DNA of 64,000 nucleotides from Pseudomonadota bacterium (GCA_018823175.1 JAHJIY010000088.1:25603-89602), one strand, 5' to 3'; shown: positions 9,295 through 19,167, numbered from the stretch's first letter. Notes: generated from the sequence alone by a model not told the origin. Numbers and translations: made by a program.

Positions 9295-10074
9295 ATGTGT
9301 GATTCGTGTAGTTGCAGTCCGACCGATCAGATAGTGACCATTCATAAGCATGGCGTCGAGCATTCGGAGTTGCATGCGCACCATGCCGGGTCGGCTGGAC
9401 ATGATAAGTTTGAGGCAAAGGGTCGGAAGGTTGAGATCGGGCAGGAGGTTTTAGCCCGTAACGATTCTCTGGCCGCACAGAATCGGGAATTGTTTGCTTT
9501 AAAAAGGATACTCGCGCTTAATCTGGTCAGTTCCCCTGGTTCCGGCAAGACCACTTTGCTGGAGTATACTTTGCGTAATTTTAAGGAGTTCCCGGTGTCG
9601 GTTATTGAGGGAGATCAGCAGACCGCCCGGGACGCGCAGCGGATCGCCGATACCGGAGTGCCGGTCGTCCAGGTCAACACCGGGGCCGGATGTCATCTTG
9701 ATGCGGCAATGGTCAGTCGGGCGGTCCATAAACTGGAACCGGGTGATGATTCCATCCTGTTTATTGAAAATGTCGGCAATCTGGTCTGCCCGGCGCTTTT
9801 CGATCTGGGTGAGGCGGCAAAGGTCGTGGTAATAAGTGTGACCGAGGGCGAAGATAAACCCGAAAAATATCCTTATATGTTCAAGGCCGCCCGTTTGTGT
9901 TTGATAAACAAGATCGATTTGTTACCATATGTCGACTTTGATCCGGTCAGGTGCAGGGAAAATGCTCTGCGGGTGAATCCGGACCTGGTGTTTTTTGAAC
10001 TTTCCGCCACCAAGGGGGATGGGATGGATGAATGGCTTGATTGGTTGCGACATCAGCATAGGTCGCTTGATTAA
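9295..10074 (+). CDS. hypB: Hydrogenase nickel incorporation GTPase HypB
   Basis: A 259-residue SIMIBI-class GTPase. The N terminus MCDSCSC resembles the high-affinity nickel site of E. coli HypB (CTTCGC), and a short histidine-rich stretch follows (residues 20-40), milder than the poly-His tract of rhizobial HypB. The P-loop reads SSPGSGKTT. The G-domain metal site is GAGCHLDA, and ENVGNLVCP is also conserved. The protein dimerises on GTP binding and passes nickel to HypA. The start lies 5 bases after the hypA stop. Confidence 0.95.
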   Translation: MCDSCSCSPTDQIVTIHKHGVEHSELHAHHAGSAGHDKFEAKGRKVEIGQEVLARNDSLAAQNRELFALKRILALNLVSSPGSGKTTLLEYTLRNFKEFPVSVIEGDQQTARDAQRIADTGVPVVQVNTGAGCHLDAAMVSRAVHKLEPGDDSILFIENVGNLVCPALFDLGEAAKVVVISVTEGEDKPEKYPYMFKAARLCLINKIDLLPYVDFDPVRCRENALRVNPDLVFFELSATKGDGMDEWLDWLRHQHRSLD

Positions 10075-10202
10075 TCTTTTATCCATTAAGCCTGGAATAA
10101 TGAGGCCTGCAAGTAATAAATGGCAACTGACCAGTTACTAGTGTCAAGCTGATAAACCAGTTACTTGTCACTTTTATCTAATTCATCTGAGCTGACAGGA
10201 TT
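10075..10202. other. Gap between hypB and hypF with partial REP-like repeat
   Basis: A 128-base spacer that interrupts an otherwise tightly packed operon. It holds ACCAGTTACT twice (near 10130 and 10156). The second is followed by TTGTCAC, giving the complement of GTGACAAGTAAC, the core of the repeat at 37029 and 40137. No terminator or convincing promoter is seen, so hypF could still be co-transcribed. Confidence 0.5.
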
Positions 10203-12476
10203 ATGCCCGAAGAGAGAACCAGGCGCAGGATCACGGTTAACGGTATTGTGCAGGGTGTCGGTTTTCGTCCTTTTGTTTATTCTCTGGCTCAAAAACATGG
10301 TCTGTCAGGGTTTGTTGAAAATGCCAGTTCCGGCGTGAGAATTGAGGTTGAGGGTCGGAGCAAGGATCTTGATTGCTTTGCCGCAGCCCTGGGGCGTGAT
10401 TTCCCGCCGCAGGCCCTTTTGAGTACAATTTCTGCTATTTCAATTCCTTCCACCAATGATTGCAGGTTTTCCATCAATCTTTCCCGGAAAAGTGGGAGTG
10501 TCGATACCCTTATTTCCCCTGATATCGCAGTATGCAATGGCTGTTTGACCGAGATGTTTGATCCGGCTGACCGGCGTTATCGTTATCCCTTTATCAATTG
10601 TACCAATTGCGGGCCCCGGCATACCATTATTGAAAATATTCCCTATGATCGGCCTTATACCGCGATGCGCGGTTTTAAGATGTGCGCCTATTGCCAGGCG
10701 GAATATGATGATCCGGGTGATCGACGTTTCCATGCTCAGCCCAATGCCTGCCCGGTTTGTGGGCCAAGGCTGACCCTGTACGGGGCAGAGCGGGAGATTG
10801 TGGCCGGGGCCGAGGCAGCGGTTGGCTTAGTGGCGGATTTTTTGAAAAAGGGAAAGATCGTAGCGCTTAAAGGGTTGGGCGGATTTCATCTGGCGGTCGA
10901 TGCCACCAACGAGGAAGCGGTGCGGGTGCTGCGACTAAGAAAGGCCAGGGAAGGGAAACCTTTGGCGGTCATGGTCCGTGATATTTTGATGGCGAAAAGT
11001 TTTTGTTTGATCAAGGAAATAGAAAGACAGGTTCTTTTGAGTTCGGCCAAGCCCATACTTCTGGCTCGCAAAAGAGCTGGGCAAGGTCTGGCGCCATCGG
11101 TGGCCGGTGGTTCAACCTTGCTCGGCCTCATGTTGCCTTATACGCCGCTTCAGCATCTGTTGTTTGAGCAACTGGATATTCCTCTGGTCATGACCAGCGC
11201 CAATCTCTCCGACGAACCGATCTGTAAAGATGATGATGAGGTCTTTAAACATTTAACCGGGGTCGCCGATTATTTTCTGAGTCATGATCGTGATATATAT
11301 TTAAGAAGTGATGATTCGGTGGTCAGTTGTCTGGCCGGCAATAAGGCCAGGGTGATCCGGCGCAGCAGAGGTTATGCGCCGGCGCCGATCCCGGTAAAAG
11401 ATGATGGGCCGCAGGTATTGGCGGTGGGGGGGGAGCTCAAGAATGCCATTTGCCTGCTTAAGGGTAAACAGGCCTTTCTGGGCCAGCATGTCGGCGATGT
11501 GAAAAATCTGGAAACCTATGGATTTTTCCAGGAGACCATTGCTCATCTGTGCCGTATCTTTGAAGGCAAGCCTGAGCTTATCGTTTACGATCAGCATCCT
11601 GATTATCTGCCGAGCCGGTGGGCGGTTGCGCAGGGTGAAGTCCCGACTCTGGCGGTGCAGCACCATCACGCACATCTGGCATCGTGCCTGGCAGAAAACA
11701 GGGTGAACGGGCCGGTGATCGCTCTGGTGCTGGATGGCACCGGTTATGGGCTTGACCGGACGATCTGGGGCGGTGAAATTCTGGTGGGCGATTACCGGTT
11801 TTTTGATCGTTATGCCTGTCTGGAACCAATGCCGCTGCCGGGCGGTGATGCAGCAATCAAAGCGCCATGGCGAACGGCGGTTGCTTATTTGCATGAAACC
11901 TTTGATGGACGGCTACCTGATCTGCCGTTTTTAAATGACCATGATTTCGGGCCGGTGCAGGAAATGGTCAGTAAGAATTTGAATTCTCCCAGGACCAGTA
12001 GTTGTGGCCGGTTGTTTGACGCGGTGGCCGCGATGATCGGCGGTTGCCAGGAGATAAAATACGAGGCCCAGGCCGCCATCGAACTGATGCAGTCGGCAAG
12101 TTGTCTGGCGGAGCGACCATATATTTGTGATATTGAGGATCAGGGAGGACTCCGGATGATTATGGTGCGGTCGATTATTAAAGGGGTTGCCGGGGACGTT
12201 GCCTCCGGCGTCGCTCCGACCCGAATAAGTGGCAGATTTCACCGGACCTTGGTCGAAGTGCTGGTCGAGGAAGTTACCCGGGCAGCCAGGGAATTGGGCA
12301 TAAAAACAGTGGCTTTAAGCGGTGGTGTTTTTAATAATTATCTGTTGTTCAACGGTCTGATCACCGAGTTCGGCCGTACCGGGCTAAATGTCTTGTCCCA
12401 TTCTTCGGTGCCGACCGGCGATGGCGGGATCGCCCTGGGTCAGGCCATGATCGGCAGATATCATCTGTTGGGCTGA
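10203..12476 (+). CDS. hypF: Carbamoyltransferase HypF
   Basis: A 757-residue enzyme that activates carbamoyl phosphate and loads the carbamoyl group on the C-terminal cysteine of HypE, the source of the cyanide ligands. Domains in order: acylphosphatase-like (residues 6-95, with VQGVGFRPF), two zinc-finger pairs of CxxC type (CNGC, CTNC, CAYC, CPVC; about 110-190), a YrdC/Sua5-like domain (about 205-390), and a Kae1-like carbamoyltransferase domain with the metal motif HHHAH near residue 485. The C-terminal SGGVFNN is conserved. A short AGGA ribosome site precedes the ATG. Confidence 0.95.
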   Translation: MPEERTRRRITVNGIVQGVGFRPFVYSLAQKHGLSGFVENASSGVRIEVEGRSKDLDCFAAALGRDFPPQALLSTISAISIPSTNDCRFSINLSRKSGSVDTLISPDIAVCNGCLTEMFDPADRRYRYPFINCTNCGPRHTIIENIPYDRPYTAMRGFKMCAYCQAEYDDPGDRRFHAQPNACPVCGPRLTLYGAEREIVAGAEAAVGLVADFLKKGKIVALKGLGGFHLAVDATNEEAVRVLRLRKAREGKPLAVMVRDILMAKSFCLIKEIERQVLLSSAKPILLARKRAGQGLAPSVAGGSTLLGLMLPYTPLQHLLFEQLDIPLVMTSANLSDEPICKDDDEVFKHLTGVADYFLSHDRDIYLRSDDSVVSCLAGNKARVIRRSRGYAPAPIPVKDDGPQVLAVGGELKNAICLLKGKQAFLGQHVGDVKNLETYGFFQETIAHLCRIFEGKPELIVYDQHPDYLPSRWAVAQGEVPTLAVQHHHAHLASCLAENRVNGPVIALVLDGTGYGLDRTIWGGEILVGDYRFFDRYACLEPMPLPGGDAAIKAPWRTAVAYLHETFDGRLPDLPFLNDHDFGPVQEMVSKNLNSPRTSSCGRLFDAVAAMIGGCQEIKYEAQAAIELMQSASCLAERPYICDIEDQGGLRMIMVRSIIKGVAGDVASGVAPTRISGRFHRTLVEVLVEEVTRAARELGIKTVALSGGVFNNYLLFNGLITEFGRTGLNVLSHSSVPTGDGGIALGQAMIGRYHLLG

Positions 12477-12593
12477 ACTGTCGTTTTAGTCTGCCGCTCG
12501 CCTTGTTTATTGTTGAAGAATAATACAAAATATTTGTCCATAGTTAATTATTTTGGCCGTGGAGTTTATTTACTCTTTTGAAGGATATGAAAT

Positions 12594-12860
12594 ATGTGTT
12601 TGGCGGTGCCGGGGAAGGTCATTGAAATATTTGAAGAGGCTGGATTAAAGATGGGGCGCCTTGATTACGGAGGCACGGTCAACAAGGTCTGTCTGGAGTA
12701 TGTGCCTGAAATTGAGCTTGGCCAGTATACCGTGGTCCATGCGGGTTTTGCTCTTTCGGTTATTGATGAGGAAGAGGCACAAAAAAGTTTTGAGGCCTGG
12801 CGGGAGTTTAAGGAGTCGGCGGCCCGGGCGGGGATGGATGTTTTTGGCAAGCCTTTATAA
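12594..12860 (+). CDS. hypC: Hydrogenase assembly chaperone HypC
   Basis: An 88-residue chaperone beginning MCLAVPGKVIEI, with the essential Cys2. HypC binds HypD and carries the Fe(CN)2CO fragment to the large subunit precursor. The middle block (TVVHAGFALSVIDEEEA) is the family signature. The gene is preceded by a 117-base gap after hypF and a ribosome site AAGGA. There is only one hypC-like gene here, so no separate HybG paralogue is seen in the window. Confidence 0.95.
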   Translation: MCLAVPGKVIEIFEEAGLKMGRLDYGGTVNKVCLEYVPEIELGQYTVVHAGFALSVIDEEEAQKSFEAWREFKESAARAGMDVFGKPL

Positions 12861-12909
12861 GCATTGCTTGCTTGTATGAGTTTTTATTAATGGGAATGGG
12901 AGTTTGTTG

Positions 12910-13746
12910 ATGGCGGCAGAGATTGATATCTTCGAACATATCAATGAATTGATTAACCGGAACAACGTGCAGATCAGATCGTTGGATGTCCTGGATCAGG
13001 ATCTTTATGCCCGGTACCTGGTTGGTGGTAAAGCGATATTGATTCTTCGTGCCAAGGTTTATGAAAAGAAGGTCCGGGTGATCACTGAGGAGATGCTTGA
13101 GATAGAAAGTAATGAACTGGCCGGTTATGTAAAGTCTGGAGACAAACTTATCGTTGTGTTGCCTGGATCTGGGAAAAAGCGGTTTGTTCTTCAGGGTCAG
13201 GTGCAAAATATTTTTGTTGATCGATTCCGGGTGACTATTCTTGACCCAAGATTCAATCAGAGGTTTTCCGGTGAAACTTCTGGAGTGAGCAGGTTTTGGG
13301 AGGTGCCGGAGGTGGTCTTGTTGAAGTTGCAGAATCGGGAACTGCGTCTTTTTAGACGGGAAAACGGTACGGTGATTGAGCATTTGTCCGAGTCTGAATC
13401 AGGAACAGATGAAACTATTGATTGCGTGAAGTTGCTGGCAACCAGCCCTATTTCCGGGGTGCTGATCGATATCTCGTGCGGTGGTCTTTGTCTGCGGGTC
13501 GGTAGTGGTAACTGTGAGCATCTGGCCAAAAGCATTGTTTATGTGGGGCTTGATTTCCAGGGCCACGTTGAGGAGGGAGATGAAGTTGAGGCAGCAGGAA
13601 TGTGCATAAAGATTTTCGCCATAGTCCGTAAGTTTCGACATGCCCCGGAAGGAGATTATCTGCACATGATGTTTGTGGCTCAACTGCCCGAGGCCTGCGA
13701 AAACTTTTTTCCGAGACTGGCAGGTCAAGAAGAGCAGAATGATTAA
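12910..13746 (+). CDS. PilZ-domain protein (c-di-GMP receptor), YcgR-like layout
   Basis: A 278-residue soluble protein. The first 130 residues resemble the N-terminal domain of YcgR-type flagellar brake proteins. A PilZ domain follows: the c-di-GMP motifs RxxxR (RLFRR, about residue 138) and DxSxxG (DISCGG, about residue 182) are both intact, so ligand binding is predicted. The ATG at 12910 has GGGAG at 12898-12902 seven bases upstream; an in-frame TTG at 12904 is less likely. The gene lies between hypC and hypD and its end overlaps hypD by 8 bases. That makes co-expression with the hydrogenase maturation genes likely. No link between PilZ and hydrogenase assembly is established. Confidence 0.85.
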   Translation: MAAEIDIFEHINELINRNNVQIRSLDVLDQDLYARYLVGGKAILILRAKVYEKKVRVITEEMLEIESNELAGYVKSGDKLIVVLPGSGKKRFVLQGQVQNIFVDRFRVTILDPRFNQRFSGETSGVSRFWEVPEVVLLKLQNRELRLFRRENGTVIEHLSESESGTDETIDCVKLLATSPISGVLIDISCGGLCLRVGSGNCEHLAKSIVYVGLDFQGHVEEGDEVEAAGMCIKIFAIVRKFRHAPEGDYLHMMFVAQLPEACENFFPRLAGQEEQND

Positions 13747-14842
13747 ATATCTCTCTGAATATCGAGACCCGGTTAACGCCAAAAAGATATTGGCTCAGAT
13801 CAGAAAGGTCGTTACCAGACCCTGGGTGATTATGGAGGTGTGCGGCGGGCAGACTCATGCCATTGTGCGAAGTGGCATGGACCAGGCCCTGCCGGCCGAG
13901 ATTGATCTGGTGCATGGGCCGGGTTGTCCGGTCTGCGTGACTCCCTTGGAGACCATTGACCGGGCTCTGGCGATTGCCGCAAAACCGGAGGTCATTTTTT
14001 GTAGTTTCGGGGATATGCTCCGGGTGCCTGGTTCTGGCAAGGATTTGTTGACGGTCCGGTCGGCGGGGGGAGATGTCCGGATCGTATATTCCCCTTTGGA
14101 GGCCCTGGAACTTGCCCGGCAGAATCCGGAACGGCAGGTTGTTTTTCTGGCTATCGGTTTTGAGACTACGGCTCCCGGTAATGCCATGGCCATTGTTCAG
14201 GCCGAGCGCGAGGGATTGCATAATTTCAGTGAACTTGCCTGTCATGTTCTGGTGCCGCCGGCGATAACCGCTCTACTCGGGTCGCCGGAAAATCGGGTGC
14301 AGGGCTATCTGGCAGCGGGACACGTCTGTACGGTAATGGGTTTGACGGAATATGAAGAGATCTCCCGCCGGTATAAGGTGCCGATTGTGGCGACCGGGCT
14401 GGAGCCCAATGATATTCTGGAAGGTTTGTTAATGCTGGTCCGGCAACTTGAGGCCGGTCGCTTTGAAGTGGAAAATCAGTACAAGCGATCAGTTCGTCAT
14501 CAGGGTAATGTCCTGGCCCGGCAGATGGTCAGTGAGGTCTTTGAGGTGGTTGATCAGAAGTGGCGGGGGATTGGAGAGTTACCCGCCAGCGGCTTGCGGA
14601 TTCGGCAACGGTTTGCGGTTTTTGATGCGGCCCGGAAGTTTGGTTGTGAGTCGCTACAGGTGGAAGAGTCGAAAATCTGTATTAGCGGCGTGGTTCTGCA
14701 GGGGTTGAAAAAACCAGGTGATTGCCCGGCATTTGGCCGGGAATGCAAGCCGGAACATCCTCTGGGTGCGACCATGGTTTCCGGTGAGGGTGCCTGTTCC
14801 GCCTATTATAAATATAAATTGCCGATTATTCTTAGTGTATGA
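13739..14842 (+). CDS. hypD: Hydrogenase formation protein HypD
   Basis: A 367-residue iron-sulfur scaffold protein on which the Fe(CN)2CO unit is assembled together with HypC. Conserved cysteine regions are visible: [29 protein letters not shown], and the C-terminal [4Fe-4S] group [16 protein letters not shown] with [10 protein letters not shown] longer reading frame opens at 13673. The ATG at 13739 gives the usual family length and begins [11 protein letters not shown], so it is preferred; it overlaps the PilZ gene by 8 bases. Confidence 0.95.
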   Translation: MIKYLSEYRDPVNAKKILAQIRKVVTRPWVIMEVCGGQTHAIVRSGMDQALPAEIDLVHGPGCPVCVTPLETIDRALAIAAKPEVIFCSFGDMLRVPGSGKDLLTVRSAGGDVRIVYSPLEALELARQNPERQVVFLAIGFETTAPGNAMAIVQAEREGLHNFSELACHVLVPPAITALLGSPENRVQGYLAAGHVCTVMGLTEYEEISRRYKVPIVATGLEPNDILEGLLMLVRQLEAGRFEVENQYKRSVRHQGNVLARQMVSEVFEVVDQKWRGIGELPASGLRIRQRFAVFDAARKFGCESLQVEESKICISGVVLQGLKKPGDCPAFGRECKPEHPLGATMVSGEGACSAYYKYKLPIILSV

Positions 14843-14860
14843 AAATTAATCTAAACGATA

Positions 14861-15928
14861 ATGAACGATAAAAAAAATATAATGCCGCATGGCCAGATGA
14901 GTTGTCCGGTCCCGATAATGAACCACGATACGGTGCAGTTGGCCCATGGCAGCGGCGGCAAATTATCGGCCGAATTGATTGACAAGATGTTTCTGCCCCG
15001 ATTCGACAATGAAGTCCTGGCCCGGATGGAAGACCAGGCCGTTCTTGACTGGCCGGGAGGACGTCTGGCCTTTACGACCGATACCTTTGTCGTTGATCCT
15101 GTGTTTTTCCCAGGCGGCAATATCGGAGACCTGGCGATTAACGGTACCGTAAACGATATCTGCATGAGCGGGGCGCGGCCGCTTTTCTTGAGTGTGGCCT
15201 TTATTATCGAAGAAGGGTTACCGATGGAGACCCTGCACCGGATCTTATTATCGATGGAGGCGGCGGTCAGGGAGGCGGGGGTCAAGGTGGTGGCCGGCGA
15301 TACCAAGGTGGTCCCGAAGGGCGGCTGTGACAAGATATTTATCAACACCTCTGGAATTGGTCTGGTGCCGGCCGGGATTGCGATGTCGGCCGCTGCTCTG
15401 CGGCCGGGAGATAAGGTGATTTTATCCGGGACCGTAGCCGATCATGGGATGGCGGTCATGACCAGCCGGGAGTCCTTGTCTTTTCAATCAGACATAAAAA
15501 GCGATACCGCTTCACTGCACGGGCTGGTCGAGAAAATGCTGCGAGCCTCCCCTTCGATCCGGGCCATGCGTGATCCGACCAGAGGAGGGGTTGCCGCCAT
15601 CCTTAATGAATTTGCCAAGTCATCGGCTACAGGCATAAGAATTTCTCGTGATCTGGTGCCGGTACGATCTCCGGTGCAGGCTGCTTGCGAGTTACTCGGG
15701 ATCGATCCCCTGACTGTGGCCAATGAAGGAAAATTGGTGGCGGTTGTTGAGGCCGGTGCGGCGGAAGTTGTTCTCGCTGCCATGCGGGAGCATCCCCTGG
15801 GGGCCGAAGCGGTGCTGATCGGTGAAGTGGTGTCGGACCATCCCGGCATGGTTACTGAGGAGACCGCATTTGGCGGAACCCTTATTCTGGATATGCCGGT
15901 TGGCGAGCAGTTGCCCAGAATCTGCTAG
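14861..15928 (+). CDS. hypE: Carbamoyl dehydratase HypE
   Basis: A 355-residue PurM-like ATPase that converts the thiocarbamate on its C-terminal cysteine to thiocyanate, the cyanide donor. The conserved end PRIC is intact, and the glycine-rich AHGSGGK near the N terminus is the family hallmark, with DPTRGGVA further on. Family members usually begin close to AHGSGGK. The first 20 residues here are therefore extra, and the ATG at 14921 (MNHDTVQLAHG) is a possible alternative start; neither has a strong ribosome site. It is the last gene of the hydrogenase locus. Confidence 0.94.
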   Translation: MNDKKNIMPHGQMSCPVPIMNHDTVQLAHGSGGKLSAELIDKMFLPRFDNEVLARMEDQAVLDWPGGRLAFTTDTFVVDPVFFPGGNIGDLAINGTVNDICMSGARPLFLSVAFIIEEGLPMETLHRILLSMEAAVREAGVKVVAGDTKVVPKGGCDKIFINTSGIGLVPAGIAMSAAALRPGDKVILSGTVADHGMAVMTSRESLSFQSDIKSDTASLHGLVEKMLRASPSIRAMRDPTRGGVAAILNEFAKSSATGIRISRDLVPVRSPVQAACELLGIDPLTVANEGKLVAVVEAGAAEVVLAAMREHPLGAEAVLIGEVVSDHPGMVTEETAFGGTLILDMPVGEQLPRIC

Positions 15929-16051
15929 TTTATTGTCTTTATTTTTTGACTTGTTTTTTTTTATGTTGTATAAAATATTAATTTAATTATTTGGTTAAAT
16001 TCTTACCTGAAAATTTTTTGATTATTAACTGCTAAATTTAGGGGGTTTTTT

Positions 16052-16360
16052 GTGAAAGGACGTCTTATTTGTATCGTGTCATTATGCGCGATGATGTTCT
16101 CGACCGTTGCTTTTGCAGCCGACGATGCCGGGTTATTCCTGCAGAAATGTGGCTCTTGTCACAAAAAGGGTGGTCAGGCGGCTCCTGTCAACCCGGCAGA
16201 TAAGGCTGGTCTGGTCTGGGAAAAGTATTTTACGCGAGACCGTCATCCTGTTGATCTCTCCGTCAGTATCAATGAAGATGAGATGGGAACCATAGTCGAG
16301 TATCTTAAAGATCATGCAGCGGACAGTGATCAGCCTGAATCCGCGACAATGCCTAAATAA
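16052..16360 (+). CDS. Small periplasmic c-type cytochrome, one haem
   Basis: A 102-residue exported protein with a cleavable signal peptide (ending AFA-ADDAG) and one haem-binding motif, CGSCH. The tail HAADSDQPE is a recurrent ending in a family of small cytochromes of deltaproteobacteria. GTG at 16052 is the start, preceded by AGGGGG at a suitable distance. The partner is unknown. It lies 43 bases before a porin-like gene and shortly after the hydrogenase locus, so a role in periplasmic electron flow is plausible but not shown. Confidence 0.85.
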   Translation: MKGRLICIVSLCAMMFSTVAFAADDAGLFLQKCGSCHKKGGQAAPVNPADKAGLVWEKYFTRDRHPVDLSVSINEDEMGTIVEYLKDHAADSDQPESATMPK

Positions 16361-16403
16361 CATGAATATGCAGAGAAACAGTTATATATCAGGAGGAGTA
16401 AAA

Positions 16404-17927
16404 GTGAGACGAATATTATTGACCCTGGCCGTATTGCTGGCATGGACATGTTATGCATCTGCCGGGGAAATTGTCGTAAAAATTCCCGTTGAGGAATATC
16501 AGTCCATTAAGAAAAAGTTGGAAGATATGGAGACGCAGATTTCCGATCTTGAAAATCAGATCAAGGCCGGAGCTGGTGAAAGTCAAAGTTTCTCAACTTC
16601 CCGACTAAAGAAGATGGATAAGTCCATCTCCGATATCTATGATACCCTGGACGAGGTTGAGACCAAGTCTCTGTTGGATCGGGTTAATATCGGTGGCGAA
16701 CTCAGATTCCGGATGGATAATTATCAGGTTAAGGATTTTGATGAGCCGGGGATGGGGATGTTTTATGATTCGATGACCGGCAGTTGGAATACGACGCCGA
16801 CGGCCACGGATGAACGCAACGATGGCAACTGGTCCAGTCGTTTTCGTTTGAACCTGAAGTCGGAAATCTCCAATTCTCTAACCTTTCATGGTCGTTTGTC
16901 CCTGATGAAAAACTGGGCTGACAGTATGGCCAGTTATTCCGATGACACCATGCGGTCTCATCGGGCCAGTGGTGATGCCGATCTTAAGGTAGATCGATTT
17001 TATATCGACTGGGCCCCTAAATTTTTCTTGCCTGTTGCTCTTACCATTGGCCGACAGCCCACTACTGACGGTCCTCCATACGAATTCAAGGAAGATCGTG
17101 AGCGGCAGGCCACTTATCCGGCCCTGATTTTTGATGGCGAGCCTGATGGTTTGGTTGTTACCCTTGGTCTGGAAAAGATCACGAAGTTGAAATATGCCGG
17201 GCTTCGATATTTCTTTGCCATGGCCTATCAGTATGATGCCGACACCCAGTTTTATCTGGACGGTGTTTATAAAGATACCTTTGATGACGTGAAAGTCGAC
17301 GCCGTGTTTTTTGAAGCCGAGCTGCCGAAGTTGCGGGATAGTCTGTTGGTTTTGAGCTATATCAAGGCCCGCGATTTTTTCGCGGCTGATCCGGCGATGA
17401 CCGGCAGCATGGCTACCGTTGGTGATATGGAGATTTGGGGGGTGCATCTGCAGCTGCGTGATCTGTTTGGTTCAGGTCTTGATCTGTTTGGTTCTTACGG
17501 TCAGAATCAGAGCGATCCCAATGGCAAGACGGTGACCATGAACGGAATCCCTTTCAGTATGATGGACGGAATCGGGCGGGCCCAATATGTAGGGTTGCGC
17601 TATGAACTGCCGATTCATTTCCTGAATCTGCCCAAGATCGGGGTTGAGTACAATAAGGGATCGGAGTACTGGTTCAGCTTTACGCCCGGCTCCACCGAGA
17701 TATTCAACAAACTGGCTACCAGGGGCACAGTCTTTGACTACTACTATATTCAGCCTTTTAACAAAAATATATTCATGCGGACCGGGTATACCGAGATCGA
17801 GTATGATTATACCGGCACCGCAAATCCTCTGGTCATGACCGGTGGAACTCCTACCGACTATGAGGCAACATGGGGTAAGAAACCAAAGTTCAGTAATTTC
17901 TATGTGTTACTTGACTGCCATTTTTAG
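16404..17927 (+). CDS. DUF3373-type outer-membrane porin
   Basis: A 507-residue protein with a signal peptide (cleavage near YASAGEI). It has a short coiled coil at residues 35-90 (SIKKKLEDMETQISDLENQI) and then a long stretch of alternating polar/aromatic strands ending in a C-terminal aromatic (LLDCHF), as expected for a beta-barrel. The layout matches DUF3373 proteins of Geobacter and relatives, whose function is largely undefined. An in-frame ATG exists at 16314 inside the cytochrome gene. The GTG at 16404 has AGGAGGAG directly upstream and gives a clean signal peptide, so it is the likely start. It is probably co-transcribed with the cytochrome and ends at a strong terminator. Confidence 0.75.
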   Translation: MRRILLTLAVLLAWTCYASAGEIVVKIPVEEYQSIKKKLEDMETQISDLENQIKAGAGESQSFSTSRLKKMDKSISDIYDTLDEVETKSLLDRVNIGGELRFRMDNYQVKDFDEPGMGMFYDSMTGSWNTTPTATDERNDGNWSSRFRLNLKSEISNSLTFHGRLSLMKNWADSMASYSDDTMRSHRASGDADLKVDRFYIDWAPKFFLPVALTIGRQPTTDGPPYEFKEDRERQATYPALIFDGEPDGLVVTLGLEKITKLKYAGLRYFFAMAYQYDADTQFYLDGVYKDTFDDVKVDAVFFEAELPKLRDSLLVLSYIKARDFFAADPAMTGSMATVGDMEIWGVHLQLRDLFGSGLDLFGSYGQNQSDPNGKTVTMNGIPFSMMDGIGRAQYVGLRYELPIHFLNLPKIGVEYNKGSEYWFSFTPGSTEIFNKLATRGTVFDYYYIQPFNKNIFMRTGYTEIEYDYTGTANPLVMTGGTPTDYEATWGKKPKFSNFYVLLDCHF

Positions 17928-17978
17928 CAGGGCATGAAAGCGTAGGCCTTTTTAGGCTGACTGCTTGAGAAATATATA

Positions 17979-18012
17979 AGACCCACGGCTTCGGTTGTGG
18001 GTCTTTTTTTTT
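17979..18012 (+). terminator. Rho-independent terminator after the porin gene
   Basis: AGACCCAC (17979-17986) pairs perfectly with GTGGGTCT (17997-18004), with a GGCTTCGGTT loop and a run of eight or more T directly after. Confidence 0.9.
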
Positions 18013-18081
18013 GATATTCCATCGTTGCTGAATGGCATAAGGAGATGCAATAAAAAACGTGAACGGGTATAATCGGCGGCC

Positions 18082-19167
18082 ATGATTAATCGAAAAAAGA
18101 CACGACGGATAATGGTTGGTGATGTCGCCATCGGCGGGGATGCCCCGATCGCAGTGCAGTCGATGTGCAATACCGATACCCGTGATGTCGAGCAGACCGT
18201 GGCCCAGATCGGTCGTCTGGTCGAGGTCGGTTGCGAGATAATCCGGGTCGCGGTCCTTGATCTTGAAGCAGCGGTGGCCCTGAAAAAAATCAGGGAACAG
18301 ATTGCCATTCCCCTGATCGCCGATATTCATTTTGATGCCAGATTGGCCGTGGCCTCAATGGAGAACGGCGCCCAGGGCATCAGGGTCAATCCGGGAAATA
18401 TCGGTGGGCCGGATAAATTAGCCAGGGTGGTCGCGGCGGCCAAAAGTCACAAAGTGCCGATCAGGGTAGGCGTTAACTCCGGTTCGGTTGAAAAGGATAT
18501 TCTAGCCCAATATGGTCATCCCGTTCCCGCCGCCCTGGTCGAAAGCGCTCTGCGCAATATAGCCCTGCTTGAAGAGCAGGATTTTTACGAGATCAAGGTG
18601 TCGATCAAGTCATCTGACGTTCTGGCCACCGTCGCCGCTTACCGGGAACTTTCCGGCAAATGTGATTATCCTTTGCATCTCGGGGTGACCGAGGCTGGAG
18701 GATTGATTCCCGGTACGGTCAAATCAAGTGTGGCCCTTGGTTTATTACTCAATGACGGAATCGGTGATACGCTCCGGATTTCCCTGACCCGTGATCCGGT
18801 TGAGGAAATCAAGGTGGCCTATGAGTTGCTCCGCGCACTGCATATCAGGGAACGGGGCCCGGAGATTATATCCTGTCCGACTTGCGGTCGATGTCAGGTC
18901 GATCTGTTCGGACTGGCCGCCGAGGTTGAGAAACGGGTCCAGGCCATTGATGTTCCTTTAAAGATAGCGGTTATGGGTTGTGTGGTTAATGGTCCGGGCG
19001 AGGCCCGGGAAGCTGATCTCGGGGTGGCCGGTGGGAAAGGGCTCGGTATAATTTTCAAAAAGGGTAAGTTGTATAAAAAAGTGCCGGAAGAAAAGTTGCT
19101 GCAGGTTTTTCTGGCTGAACTTGATAAAATGGTGGATGAAAAGCGAAAGCAGCTGTCGAATACCTAA
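18082..19167 (+). CDS. ispG: 4-hydroxy-3-methylbut-2-en-1-yl diphosphate synthase
   Basis: A 361-residue [4Fe-4S] enzyme of the MEP isoprenoid pathway that reductively opens the cyclic diphosphate MEcPP to HMBPP. Family blocks are clear: IAVQSMCNTDT near the start, GIRVNPGNIGG, and the cluster ligands in CPTCGRCQ and the VMGCVVNGPGEA segment near the C terminus. Length is typical of the short bacterial form. Translation starts at the ATG at 18082, about 75 bases after the upstream terminator. proS follows 89 bases later, probably in the same transcription unit. Confidence 0.95.
   Translation: MINRKKTRRIMVGDVAIGGDAPIAVQSMCNTDTRDVEQTVAQIGRLVEVGCEIIRVAVLDLEAAVALKKIREQIAIPLIADIHFDARLAVASMENGAQGIRVNPGNIGGPDKLARVVAAAKSHKVPIRVGVNSGSVEKDILAQYGHPVPAALVESALRNIALLEEQDFYEIKVSIKSSDVLATVAAYRELSGKCDYPLHLGVTEAGGLIPGTVKSSVALGLLLNDGIGDTLRISLTRDPVEEIKVAYELLRALHIRERGPEIISCPTCGRCQVDLFGLAAEVEKRVQAIDVPLKIAVMGCVVNGPGEAREADLGVAGGKGLGIIFKKGKLYKKVPEEKLLQVFLAELDKMVDEKRKQLSNT

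Noticed and set aside
13448..14245. A 265-codon open frame on the minus strand across PilZ and hypD
   Set aside because: It is antisense to two well-supported genes, with no recognisable motif or ribosome site.
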